29,898 bases of DNA from Setaria digitata (GCA_003640385.1 RCAB01000519.1:12349-42246), one strand, 5' to 3'. Positions 12,844 through 24,210 are shown, numbered from the stretch's first letter. The notes: generated by a model not told the origin, from the sequence alone. Made by a program: numbers and translations.

Positions 12844-14265
12844 ATGGCAGGGGTACTATTGAATGGAAATAAAGCAATATTATTATTGGTGGCTAAGAAT
12901 GGTGCCTTCGAGACAACGAAACGTAGCATTGCTAGAATACCTCATTATGAATATCATATCAGGTATAAGTGCTATATTTATGTTATTTTAGACTTGAAGT
13001 ACTTGAGAACATTCTTTTTATTGCTATTTTAATCTAATCCTTTATTTCGCACAATTTTTATGTGTGAATTTTAGTTTAAACATATTTAATTAAAATGTAT
13101 TTTTAGACGACATATTTATATGCTCTTTACGTAGTGGAAAATAATTACACATCTATTCGTTTTTTAATTGTTTTATTTAATTTTTTTTTTTTTTTTTATA
13201 CAATTCTATTTTTAAACTTGGCAATTTGCACTATTTGGCTGTTTTTAATATGTGAATTTTTTTACGTATTTTCTTTACCTTTTTTGATTATAAAGCCTTT
13301 TCCATTTTTGGTGATTTTGCTTTTTAAAGTATTTCTTCGAATTAATTCGCAATAATTTCTAATTGCTCCATCATAGTTATTTTAATTTTATTGTTGTTAT
13401 AGATTTGATCCGAAGGAAGGCCGCAAAAGACCATGTCAAGATGTGCTAGATCGTTTCAAACGGCTTAATAATGGTATGTGGATACGAGCACAAATGGGAC
13501 GAAATGTGAAACGTTACAGGAAAGATGAAACGTTTTTAAATGTAATTTTTTTCTTAAATTGTACTTTATAATTGTTTGGAAAATAAGCGAGTTGTTAAAT
13601 AGTTAAAGATTCAAAAAATGGCGCAAGATTTAAACGAATTTTGGAAATTTCTATATGACTTCTTTATAGTGTTGGAAAAAACTGAAATTGTTGTTTCATT
13701 TAGCTGAAAAAGGATGGAAGAAACAAACAGCTTTTACCATAAAATTTAGAGCTTTTATATTTATATACCATGAAATTGTATATGTTATAAAATAAACTAT
13801 ATATACTATAAAATTTAAAGTCTCATTTATTTATAAATTAAGCGAATATTTGCATTAATTTTAGACAAGTTATTATTATGAAACGTGTACGAAAGAAGAA
13901 TGCTGGATGCTAGATCGTATGGTTACACCGTTCTGGTTACGACCCAAATACTACATCAATGATCCATACGAGGTTAAAAATTAAAAAAAAATGAAAATGG
14001 AGTAATGTGAAGTAAGGAAACTGAAATCATAAGGTCACGCTTATCGTTAAAAGGAGGAATTTATAGAGAAAAAAAAAACTTTTCCAAAATTATAAGTCGA
14101 ATTTATTCTAAAACGAAATATAATTTGGACTTTTTATTGCAGCCATACAACGTACGACATGGAATTAAATCACCAAGAATTGGCTTAAACGGTAAATTAG
14201 CACGAGAACGTCCAAAAATTTTACTGGAAGATAGCATTGCAGATCGATACTTTCACGATCGATAG
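12844..14265 (+). CDS. mrpl-35: Mitochondrial large-subunit ribosomal protein bL35m
   Basis: Four exons: 12844-12962, 13403-13541, 13865-13972, 14143-14265; 489 bases, 162 aa plus TAG, phases consistent. The core matches metazoan MRPL35: [16 protein letters not shown], then [18 protein letters not shown], then [20 protein letters not shown] followed by PYEPYNVRHG. In the human protein the equivalent parts read VIDRFLRLHCGLWVRR and [25 protein letters not shown]. The N-terminal 40 residues are hydrophobic and basic ([18 protein letters not shown]), suitable for a mitochondrial targeting sequence. Role in the family: a structural protein of the 39S mitoribosome subunit. Human MRPL35 is 188 aa, so this form is slightly short at the N-terminus. 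It is convergent with the kinase gene. Confidence 0.95.
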
Positions 14266-14399
14266 ATTGATTTTGAATGGTCATAGAGAGACGAATTTCA
14301 AATGATTTGCAGTGCAGTCTTTAGGAATTAAAAATCAGTATTGTTGCTTTTTAAGTCATAAAAATATTAGTGCTACTGCTGTTGTCATTATTTTATTCA

Positions 14400-14405
14400 A
14401 ATAAA
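14400..14405 (+). terminator. AATAAA polyadenylation signal of mrpl-35
   Basis: AATAAA lies 135 bases after the TAG stop at 14263-14265, the first canonical signal downstream, giving a short 3' UTR as expected for a compact nematode gene. Confidence 0.55.
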
Positions 14406-14429
14406 AAAGGAGATCATTAATAGTTGAGT

Positions 14430-15034
14430 TTATAATTTTTATTATTAAAAGGTGCTTTATTGCCATTATCATTATCATTATCATCATCACCAAGCATCCA
14501 TACGAAGGAATTTTTTATATTCGGCGAGTTGTTTTCTTTATAATTTTTTTAGATCTGAAATATAAAAGCCAAAACAAAAATTAATCTCATTTAATGAAAT
14601 TTCAAATGCAAAAACAAGTTTTTATTATCTTATTCTTTCCAGATCTTGCAAAAATATCTTGATTATTCACATTTTTAATCCATTTAATAATTTTAGCAAT
14701 GCATTACATACTCGGATAATTTAATTGTTTAACCTAGTCCCACAAATTGAATATTCTAAAATGTGATATTTTGTTGGAGACGATATACAATGTTAAATAT
14801 GCCGATGAATTACTCGCCTTATTTATATTTTCTTCCTACAAAAATTTCGATGTTTCAGCTTAAAAAAAAATTTTTTTTCACAAATTTACTTGCCTATTTC
14901 TTGATTTTGCAATCATTCTGTTGGCAAGTGCCGTGGATGGTATCGAACTATTTTGACCCATTTGCATATTTTTACTCATTTGTATTGACATTTTATCGAG
15001 GATAATACTTTTTTTATCACTTTTTTTTTCAGTA
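14430..15034. other. Convergent intergenic region between mrpl-35 and the kinase gene
   Basis: This stretch contains a CATTAT/CATCAT microsatellite (about 14464-14490) and AT-rich sequence. A minus-strand frame from 15034 down to about 14878 stays open and is Lys/Ser/Asn-rich; it could be an alternative C-terminal exon of the kinase (see findings). Otherwise it is probably the two 3' UTRs. Confidence 0.5.
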
Positions 15035-18000
15035 TTATCTTCTTTTCTGCAAAAATACGGAAAAAGTTGAATTGTTAAAAAAGAAAAAGAAATCATTTAT
15101 TTACGATTCTCAGTCAAACATATTTATATGCTCAAATAAATTATATATGTCATATATTATGTCCGAGTGATTATCAGCAAAAAATTGAAATAAATATATA
15201 ACATAAAAAAAGCAGGTTCATTAATTTGTAAATTTAAAAATGAAAAAATTCAGCCGAAAAAAAAAAAAAAAAAAAAAAAATTAAAGGAAATTTTCTCACT
15301 GGCCCTGTAATTTTTATAAGTTCACATGCAACGGTATGCATTTTTGGCCGTTTAGTAATATCCGAATTCCATGCTTGCTTGCAAAGTTCTTGAAGTTTAC
15401 GAGGCGCTGCCGATGGTAAAGACATTCGATTACCTCGAAGAACCTAATAAATAATGTGAACAATTTGTTATTTGATTCTTTCAATTAGCCTCAATCGATT
15501 AGTTTTATTGATTTCAGTAGTAATATTTTTTTTAAATCGGCTTTATTAATTAAATTTTTAATCAATCTTAATGCATTAATTATGATATCACACATTTGAT
15601 CTTGTTTAATGTAGTAGGATTTGGTTTGAGACAAGAAATTTTCTTTTTTTTTTTTTTTTTTTTTCATTAGAAAAAAATAATTTGATGAAAGGAAAACCGC
15701 ATGAACTGTTGCTGTCAAGCCTTATNTTATAAGTTCACATGCAACGGTATGCATTTTTGGCCGTTTAGTAATATCCGAATTCCATGCTTGCTTGCAAAGT
15801 TCTTGAAGTTTACGAGGCGCTGCCGATGGTAAAGACATTCGATTACCTCGAAGAACCTAATAAATAATGTGAACAATTTGTTATTTGATTCTTTCAATTA
15901 GCCTCAATCGATTAGTTTTATTGATTTCAGTAGTAATATTTTTTTTAAATCGGCTTTATTAATTAAATTTTTAATCAATCTTAATGCATTAATTATGATA
16001 TCACACATTTGATCTTGTTTAATGTAGTAGGATTTGGTTTGAGACAAGAAATTTTCTTTTTTTTTTTTTTTTTTTTTCATTAGAAAAAATAATTTGATGA
16101 AAGGAAAACCGCATGAACTGTTGCTGTCAAGCCTTATTTCCTGCTGTTTTGTGTGAAAAAAAAAAAAGCAAAAATTACGATAAATTGAAAAGTGTTTAAA
16201 TTATATTTAAAAAAAAAAAAGATTTTTTTTCCAAAATATTACTATCCTTAAAGTTTAAATGTTAATAGTTTAATATTTGAATATATAATATAATTTCATG
16301 CCTCAATTTTAACCCGTGATCGATCCAATCCAGGATATGGCTCCGCGGCATCATTGAAAATTTCCCAGACCAGTATAAAAAAAGCCCATGTATCGGAGGA
16401 GAATGTATGGATATGCGTACGGAATACCTCAAATTTAGTTCATTTTGTAATAAAATAAAAAAAATAAGAAAAAGCAAAAAGTGGACAAAAAATTTTAAAA
16501 AAATAAAAATTTTATTTATCTATCTTAATAAGAAAAGGGAAGGTTATGTGATGAAAAAGATCTCTTTTTCCTAGCGAAACGAAAAATTCTTTTTTCATTG
16601 CTGTAAAATAGCTATCAATTTGATCCCTACCTAATTTCTTTAATAATTTGGTGAATAAATGAAACATTTTCCGTCCGAGTTGTATCAGTTTAATGAATAA
16701 AGGAAGTAATTAATTTCCATTTCACAGATTGAACACTGAGAAAAAAGTTGACTTGTTTCGAATAAATCTATTTATTTGGTGAGGAAATACATAATAAATT
16801 GATGAATTTATGCATGCTAATTTGATAAAACAAAATATTAAATTGATTAGGTATATTAATTTTGTTTAAGAAAAAAACGTTTGATCTAAGAAATAGTCAT
16901 CAAAAAAAAAAAAACAAAAAATTAAAAAAANGATGGGAAATTTATTGGGAAGTTTTTAAATATTAATTATTACTTCAGGTGCAAGCCAGCGAACAGGTGC
17001 CTTATCAGTTNTAAAACAATGGAATAAAAAGGATGGGAAATTTATTGGGAAGTTTCTAAATATTAATTATTACTTCAGGTGCAAGCCAGCGAACAGGTGC
17101 CTTATCAGTTGGTNTATCAAGAAAAAAAAATTAAACTATTAAGTTAAAATTTAATAAAGCAATGGAATAAAAAGGATGGGAAATTTATTGGGAAGTTTTT
17201 AAATATTAATTATTACTTCAGGTGCAAGCCAGCGAACAGGTGCCTTATCAGTTGGTGCTAATTTATACTGAGGTCCATAAACAGACATACCAAAATCGCT
17301 TAATTTAACCGTTTCACCGGTGTACAAGCAATTTCGGGTTGCCAAATCTCTAAATGAAACATTTGTTATCACTAAAAGTTAAAGCTACTCATAATGACCT
17401 GATTTGACGTGTGATCAAATGACGTGACGTGAAATGATTCTATTAAAGATGTAATTCGTAGAATCAGAATATCTAATATGTTTCGAGGGAATTAATTTGT
17501 TTGTTTTAAGATGTAATATTTCGATTGTAAAACTTTAGAAAGGATCATAAGTTTGCTGTATGTCAACAAAAAGAAAATTTTTTTTTTTTCGTCTAATTAG
17601 GATTATTGTGGTAAAATTTGATTAAATAAATTTTAACAAATGTTGAAATATTTTTTTTTTTTTTCAAATATCAAATATGTATTTCAAATTTTTGAATCAA
17701 AGTATATGATTTATTTTTAAGAGCTAAGTGTTATTTTATCTGAATTTTATTTTAAAAACTTTCGCAAAACCTATGTAAAATATTTTGGCCATGTAAATAG
17801 GCTAGGCCGAGTGCAGCATCGCAAATCATCGATAATTTTGTTTTAACTGATAAAATATTGCCATTTTTTTTAAGAAATGAGTTCAACGCACCCTTCTGAA
17901 ATTTCTAAAACTGAAAAAAAAAAAAGAAAAAAGAAAAAACAATGTTCCTCTTCTTCAACAATTTTGGTAATTTCAAAATTTTCAAAACAAAAAAAAAAAA

Positions 18001-21000
18001 AAAAAAAAGAAGGAAAAAGTTTTTGTCAAAAATTTCAAATTTAATAAAAGTTCAGGAAAATGATAACAGTAAAGAAATTAATGTAAAAAATTTTTCTCAA
18101 GCAAATGATAACAAATTTCTCGAAATCATAGCGAAGATTAATTGAAAAGAAAATGTTATTAGAATGATTTAAGTTTTTTTGTCCAAAAACTAACCAAATT
18201 TCATTTTGTTTTTTTTTTTTTTTCTAGTTAAATTTCAATAATCAATTAACTAATGCTTAATTTAATTGCACACCTTGACAAGTTCCATAACAAGCATTAA
18301 TGGTTCACGTCGATTTGCTACACCATAAAAACGAACAATATTTTCGTGTCTTAAATTACGAAGCATTCGAACTTCGCACATTGCCTCTCGTACTTTCTCT
18401 TTTGTCATTGCATCACATTTCAGCTTTAGAAATGAGAAAAAGATGTGAATTGTAAACATATTTTGTTTGTTTGATAATTTCTTTGTTTATTTTATTTACT
18501 GCACTCACGGAAAAATCATTTATTTATTTATTTATTTATTAAATCAGCACATTTTATTTACTCACTTACTCATTCACTCATTCGTTTATTTATTTATTTA
18601 AAAAAAAAAGGAGAAGAAAAAATAAAATGCAATTGTTTATTTGTTTATTTTATTTGACTGTTTGTTTGCTGAAAATTGATTTGTTTATAACTTGACATTT
18701 TGATTCATTTGCAAATTAAAATTAGAAATGTTAGCAAATTTTTAATAAATTCAACTACATAAGTTAAGTAATAAACCAATTGATTTTCTATACATTTAGC
18801 AATTTAAAATGTTCACCAAAATAAAAAATGCTGAACAAACATAAATGAAATTTCTTCCTTTTTCTGTAAATAATTATTTATTGCTTACAACTTTGACGGC
18901 AGCATTGACGCAGAAACGTGGTGTAAGCGCAAGTTTAGCGGAATGAACCTCACCAAATGCGCCTTCGCCAAGTTTTTGGAGAAGTTTCAGTTGTTGATGT
19001 TTTAATTCCCAAGACTGAACAAAAAAAACAAAAAAAAAACAAAAAAGAAAAAGAAAAAATCAACAGGAAGAAANGATCGAAACAGAAATATAAATATTAA
19101 TCTACGCAATTCATGCCAAACATCAAAGAGTTGCTTACGTTAACAGGTTCTGCAAATGATCCTCATATAAGCATTAAAGATTCCATTTAATTTTATAAAA
19201 AATTTCAAAATAATACCAAATTTGAGGGAAAACATTTAATAAATGAGGAAAATAATTTTGAAATTTTATTAGGCAGAATGGACAAACGGATTCAATGCAA
19301 TATAAACTATTACATTTAGTGTAATGAAATTTAAACGAGTTGATTAAATGTAAAAAAAAAGAAAAAAAAATTGAACAAATGCTTTGAACGTGATAAAATT
19401 AAAGTTAATTTTGAAATGAGTGAATTTGAACATAAAAATTTCAGGATGATATAAAAGATTCAAAAAAAAAAAAAAATAGTAGGAACGAAGCCAACAGACC
19501 TAAAATAATAAAAGTTTAAAAAAAAAAAGTTTTTTTTAAAAATTATTTATTATAACTGATAATGAATAAAAAAAAAAGAGGAAATTAAATACTTGCGAAA
19601 CGATAGGATTCTTGAGTAACACACGTTCACCTTGTATTTTAAATTTGTTATACGCATAATAATTAATCATTTCAGCGATTGAGGGAAATGTATGACCAGG
19701 ATTAATTCCATACTGATTCTTTATCTTATCATAATGTAAAATGATATGATGCTTACCGTGCCATGCAACTGATAAGCATAACTTAGAAAAAATAATATGT
19801 TTAATCAATAATTTTAATAAGTTTCAAAAAAAAAAAAAAGCTCTAAAAAGCAAAAGAAATGGAATGATTTGTTTTCTTTCTTTATTTATTTTTTCTTTTA
19901 AAGTTTTCAGAATACTAAATTATTTTTACTTCTCTTTTTTTCAAAAAAAAAAAAAAGAAAAAAAGAGGTAAAATAAGAGCAGTTGAAAATTTTTGATTAA
20001 ATTTATGGAAGGAAATGAGTGCATAAATGATAAATTTATTTATTTTTTATTTTCAGTATTTCAAATTTTTTAATTATTTTTGCCTTAATCTTTTCTGAAG
20101 AAAAAAAAAAAAAGAATCTCTTAATAATCATTTTCTTTTTCGAAATCTTTATTAAAATACAAATCATTTTTCGGCTGATTTCAAAATCACATTTCTAAAT
20201 TTGGATTATTTTGAAATTACTTTGAAAAGTGATACGGATTTAAAAGCTTCAAAAGTTCATACCGCTTTTTAGTTAATATCAAAATCACTAACTATTTATT
20301 CACTATACTTTCCTGCTAGCATCCATATTATCTCTATCCCGGAAACTAAATCTAATTAAATGGAAATTAAAAACTTGATAAATTCAGGCACATATTTAAA
20401 ATGTTTGCATTTTTTTTCCCACATATTATTAATATATTATTAAGACAATTTATTACCTTACGGTCTTTACCGGAAGAAACTTCGGTTGTTCGCAATAAAA
20501 AATCACCATCAAGTACACAAAGCATATTGGCATCTTCACGTGGCAAAAATCTACAAAAAGGAAAAGAAGAAGGAAAAAAAGATCTGAAAAGTATTCGAAA
20601 TAATAATATGAAATCTAAAATTTGATAAATAATTAAATTAGAGAAAAAATATTTATTAGCAATTTCAAAAATGTTTTTGTTTGTGACTATTTGAAATTGT
20701 CGGAAAATATTTAAGCTAGCATATTTATTATTAATTCCTGCAATTATGATTTACGAAATAATTAAATGTCTTGGGGATAAATATAGCAAATTATGATGAG
20801 ACAAAATGCTCTGAGAAAAACGAATTTAATCATTCAATTAATAATAATTATAAATTATTATTATTTTTTTTTAACGAAATGATTAAATGTTTTAAGTAGG
20901 AGTGTATTATAAATTATTAAGTTTAGCGCTAGAAATTTAGATTAAGTACTTTTAGCACTTCTAAATAATTTAGATTTCGATAAAATGCAAATGGCAACTA

Positions 21001-21608
21001 TGAAAGTGATTATGATAAGATATTAGATGATAACTAGAAGCCATTTCTTTAACAAAAATTTAAAAAATAATTGAAAATATGAACCCATGAAAATAGTCAT
21101 CCTCATCGTCACCCGTAAATGTCGACGGTATTGTAGCGCTACCAGCTAATTTATTCATCAAATTAAATGAAGATGACTTTGAAATTATCTTTAATGCATT
21201 TTCATCGTGAATTATTGGCGGTGTTTGTGCAATAACTGATATGGTTGATGCTGGTGATGATGCTGATAATGTGTTTAATGATGACAGTGATAACAATTGC
21301 TTATCACCACTTGTATTATGTTTTGCAACTAAGACATCTTTTGTTGAATATTTTTGTGTTATTTTTGGTATTTCCAATGTTGCATTCTCGAGTTTCTCTT
21401 CTGTCAAAAATTTTGGCAATTTTGATGCTGGTAAAAATTGCGTCAATTTTTCGACTCCATTTCTGCAATGATCAATTTTTCGGCTTGGTGATGATATATT
21501 GCTTCGTTCATTCGATTGCATTTTTTCATTCAATGATTCAGTCATTTTTTTGCTCCTTTTATCATTCTTATCATTAAATAAATTTTCAAATGATAAATTT
21601 CCATCCAT
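15035..21608 (-). CDS. Fer-like non-receptor protein tyrosine kinase (SH2 + kinase)
   Basis: Exons in transcript order: 21608-21085, 20550-20457, 19781-19593, 19014-18889, 18423-18274, 17895-17771, 17349-17217, 16427-16302, 15443-15300, and a tentative last exon 15046-15035. All phases fit; 540 aa from ATG 21608. Residues 1-170 are Ser/Lys/Asn-rich and disordered. The SH2 domain is about 171-265 ([17 protein letters not shown] with the phosphotyrosine-binding Arg near 195). The kinase domain is about 270-537: GEGAFGEV loop near 285, AAVKV with ATP Lys near 310, alpha-C Glu near 328, HRDLATRN catalytic loop (Asp near 404), DFG near 421, PVRWLAPE near 440-447, SSDTWAF with Asp near 459. All catalytic residues are present. 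It resembles the nematode-expanded Fer/Fps kinases that lack F-BAR. Odd points: a GC-AG intron (16301-15444), Phe where kinases have Gly after SDxWxF, and assembly duplications at 15314-16137 and 16932-17255. Closest orthologue and substrate are unknown. Confidence 0.9.
15314..16137. repeat. Near-identical 412/411-base tandem duplication around an N (probable assembly artefact)
   Basis: Copy 1 is 15314-15725, copy 2 is 15727-16137, separated by the N at 15726. They differ only in the length of A/T homopolymers. Each carries a kinase exon on the minus strand ([14 protein letters not shown] onward). In copy 2 that exon spans 15856-15727 and is cut at the N before its donor, so only copy 1 (15443-15300) is complete. 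The N and near-identity suggest two haplotypes or unmerged contigs rather than a real duplication. Confidence 0.85.
16932..17255. repeat. Three near-identical copies of about 80-95 bases separated by N bases (probable assembly artefact)
   Basis: Copies lie at about 16932-17010, 17018-17113 and 17160-17255, bounded by N at 16931, 17011 and 17114. The middle copy has a single C for T change (GTTTCTAAAT). Each includes the 3' end of the kinase DFG exon (encoding APVRWLAPE on the minus strand) with its donor. Only the copy at 17217-17349 has the whole exon. Confidence 0.85.
18485..18600. repeat. Tetranucleotide-rich stretch (ATTT/ATTC/ACTC) in a kinase intron
   Basis: Degenerate repeats of TTTA, with ACTC/ATTC units in the middle (CTCACTTACTCATTCACTCA), fill this part of the intron between the alpha-C exon (18423-18274) and the glycine-loop exon (19014-18889). 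It looks like a simple-sequence repeat with no further sign of function. Confidence 0.7.
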
Positions 21609-21829
21609 CTGAAAATTTGGTAATTTCAATTAGAGCAAGCGTATTAGCAGACCCAGATGAGGGAATAATTAGGATGCTAACAGTTGCAAATGAAAATAAA
21701 TGATTGAATTATTTGTTTGTCAAACTTTTGTCATTCTTTTTTCTCGTAAAATGAATTTGTCATCGAAGTGATAAGGAAAAATGAGTAAATAAGCAATGCT
21801 TAATAATAAATTTGTTTTATAGAAAGAAC

Positions 21830-21913
21830 CGTTTTTTGAGTAATATCTTCACTCAATTTGCTTGAATCAAATTCATCATTTTCATCTTTTGCCTCCTTAA
21901 TTTGTACATTTCC
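21830..21913 (-). CDS. Possible upstream in-frame exon of the Fer-like kinase
   Basis: TTTCAG precedes 21913 and a GT donor (GTTCTT) follows 21830, giving 84 bases, exactly 28 open codons starting GNVQIKEAKDENDEF, acidic and coding-like. It would join in phase to the exon at 21608. That exon itself begins with ATG directly after its acceptor, so this upstream exon may be part of a longer N-terminus or belong to an alternative transcript. No homology is recognised because the whole N-terminal region is low-complexity. Confidence 0.45.
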
Positions 21914-21919
21914 CTGAAA

Positions 21920-23075
21920 CAATTTTCTAGCACAATTAAATAAATGTGCAATCCTGTAAAATTTTAATTTGTTGCTGAATATTTTTTTTCATTTCATCAA
22001 ATGTGATAAAATTTCCATAAATAAACACATTCGTTTTAAATTTTTCCCCCTATAAAATCAAATGTGCTTTTTTAATTTATTTTATTAAATTTTTGTTAAT
22101 TTAATCTTATTAATTTTTGTTAAGAACTTCTTATAATAAATGGCAATATGAAAGAACTGCAGAAATTTTTTTAATTGATAGCTATTACACGAAATTACCA
22201 AATTATCAGTTTGAGTTTTTTTTCAAATTCATTTTTCATATCAGTAATGATGATGGAAAATGAAGTAAAAACTCATGATATGTAGTAATAAACGGACCAA
22301 TGTAGATGAATCATTTTCACCAGTTGGAGTAAAAATTATGATTTAATATTTGCCAACAACTGAATGTTTGCATACTACTACGAAATAATTTTAGTTACTT
22401 CATTAATTAACAGCCGTCAAGGTAGTATAAAGATTAATTAACGTTAGCTCAATAGATGAGAGAAACTAATTAATAACTGAGTTGTGGCTTTATTTATCAA
22501 TGTTTTCTTTTGTTTTAATCGTCTATTTTTTACTTCTTTGACAATTAGGGTGAAAAGTTGAAATTAGAAGTAAAAAAGTAATTAACAAAATAATTAATTG
22601 GTTGATTTCTTTTCTTTTTTTAAAAATATGAAATTATATAATGACTTTAGTTGCTATAACAAGAATTTTCAGTTAAACTCTAAAATTTAGAAACAGCAAT
22701 GATTCTTTAATTCTTCATCCTGCAAAAGACAAGTAATAAGACAACATTGCAATTAGTCATGAACAAAATAATTAGTCAACTTATAGACTAATAAGAATGT
22801 TAATGATAATATAGTAATTCTCATGAATAAAACTAATAATATTATTGCAATTTTTATTAGTAAAACATGCTTCAAATTTTGTTTCATTCTTTGTCATTTT
22901 CATCGTTTGACTGTTTCACGCTTTAATCACTTCTTTTTTTTTTTTTTTTTTTTTTATAAAATTCTACAAAATATATGTAAAACATCGCTGAAAGTATGAA
23001 TAATTATGAGTGAAGAAGAAAGAAATATTAAAACTGGATAGAACATAGTTCATTAGCATTTTTGTTGCTTTCATT
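21920..23075. other. AT-rich stretch without a recognisable gene, probable kinase 5' intron
   Basis: No convincing exon was found on either strand. A poly-T run sits near 22928-22955. If the candidate exons at 21830-21913 and 23082-23223 are real, this is the intron between them; if not, it is part of the kinase upstream region. Confidence 0.5.
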
Positions 23076-23081
23076 AATTAC

Positions 23082-23223
23082 CTTTCGTTGATTATTTAAA
23101 TGCTTGATTTTTGATTTCATATATATTAGATGTTGAGGATGATAAATGATAATTTTATTTCCAAATTTGACCATATTTTTTGCTGTTGGAAATTTTGCAA
23201 TTTTTTCATAAATTAGCAAAGTT
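23082..23223 (-). CDS. Possible 5' exon of the Fer-like kinase
   Basis: An open minus-strand frame ends at a strong phase-0 donor (CGAAAG then GTAATT; last exon base 23082) and could join in phase to the candidate exon at 21913. An acceptor-like TTAAAAG lies just before 23223. Within it, ATG at MVKFGNKIIIY could start translation. The peptide is Lys/Asn/Ile-rich and matches no family I recognise, so this rests on splice phases and reading frame alone. Confidence 0.3.
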
Positions 23224-23224
23224 C

Positions 23225-24040
23225 TTTTAAGTAATATTAATATACTTAAACTTAGATGATAATTTGGTGATTTGTTGATAGAGGAAAAGTTATGGAAAAG
23301 ATAAATGCGTGCACTCTACTGCAACTTAATGAGTATAAATAAAATATAAACTATAACTAACAGTGATTTATAATGTTTTATTTCTACTCAAATTACTTGC
23401 ACATTTTAATAATTTGCATAAATTACAGAAACAAAATATAGAAAATTCGAATATGAAATTGAAGTTTAATGCTTATCGAAGAGGAAACTTCAAAAGAGAA
23501 TGTGTATAAGGCATAAAAATGATAAAAAAAAAGAAAACGAAATCGAAAAAAATTAATCCTTTCCAACTGAATGATTTTCTGCTTATTTATTTTTTGATAA
23601 TATAATATTGCACCAACTATAATTATTCAAAAAATATTAGGCGATTTTTTCGCCACAAAAAAACTAATTTTAAACATAAATTTACATAATTTGTAATCTA
23701 TTGTATTATAATGTTGGAAATTATAATAACGGAATTACATAAGTGAATAAATGCAATTGCAAACATTGTGGTGATTTCATTTGAAATTTTAATTATACAA
23801 CATACAATAAGCATTATGAGAATTTGCCAAACATCTAGAAAATAAAGTTGTTATATTTTGTTAAAAATTCAAATATTTAAAATCTCATCCGAAATAAAAC
23901 CAAACTTCAGAACATTGCTAACTAATTTTCCAATTACTGGTGAAGTAAATGGAACACAAAATAGATATGATCTTCAAATTTTCATACTCCGACATGTGTT
24001 CCCAATGTAAAAGTATGCTACATTTCATGGTTTGTCCATT
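23225..24040. other. Divergent upstream region between the kinase and COPI epsilon genes
   Basis: AT-rich sequence with no coding frame that I can support. It must hold the start region of the kinase on the minus strand and, towards 24050, passes into the GC-richer upstream segment of the COPI gene. Confidence 0.5.
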
Positions 24041-24049
24041 TGGCCCTTT

Positions 24050-24210
24050 TGATGTGGATTCTCTTTCGTTCACGGGATACCGTGTGGCACGTGTGGGTCT
24101 CGGAGTGTGACGTGGTGCGTGCTTGTTTGGGTGGTGTCCCGTTCAACGTGGAACGTGAATTTTTTATAATTAGATATTGCAGTGTTGTAAGTTCCAGAAT
24201 ATGACGTGGT
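24050..24210 (+). promoter_or_regulatory. Probable promoter of the COPI epsilon gene with two TGACGTGG (UPRE-type) motifs and an E-box
   Basis: This segment is visibly richer in G and C than everything around it. It contains TGACGTGG at 24108-24115 and again at 24202-24209, both followed by TG, 94 bases apart on the same strand, plus CACGTG at 24088-24093. TGACGTGG is the classical core of the unfolded-protein-response element bound by XBP1/ATF6 in animals. A COPI subunit is a sensible target because secretory-pathway genes are induced by XBP1. Binding is inferred, not shown. Confidence 0.55.

Noticed and set aside
16262..16477. Minus-strand frame reading [16 protein letters not shown]
   Set aside because: It is the wrong frame of the kinase exon 16427-16302; the correct frame gives [15 protein letters not shown], a kinase alpha-F helix.
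21241..21577. Two plus-strand open frames of 76 and 110 codons
   Set aside because: They lie antisense to the Ser/Lys-rich N-terminal exon of the minus-strand kinase, whose frame fits the SH2 exon through a phase-2 intron.
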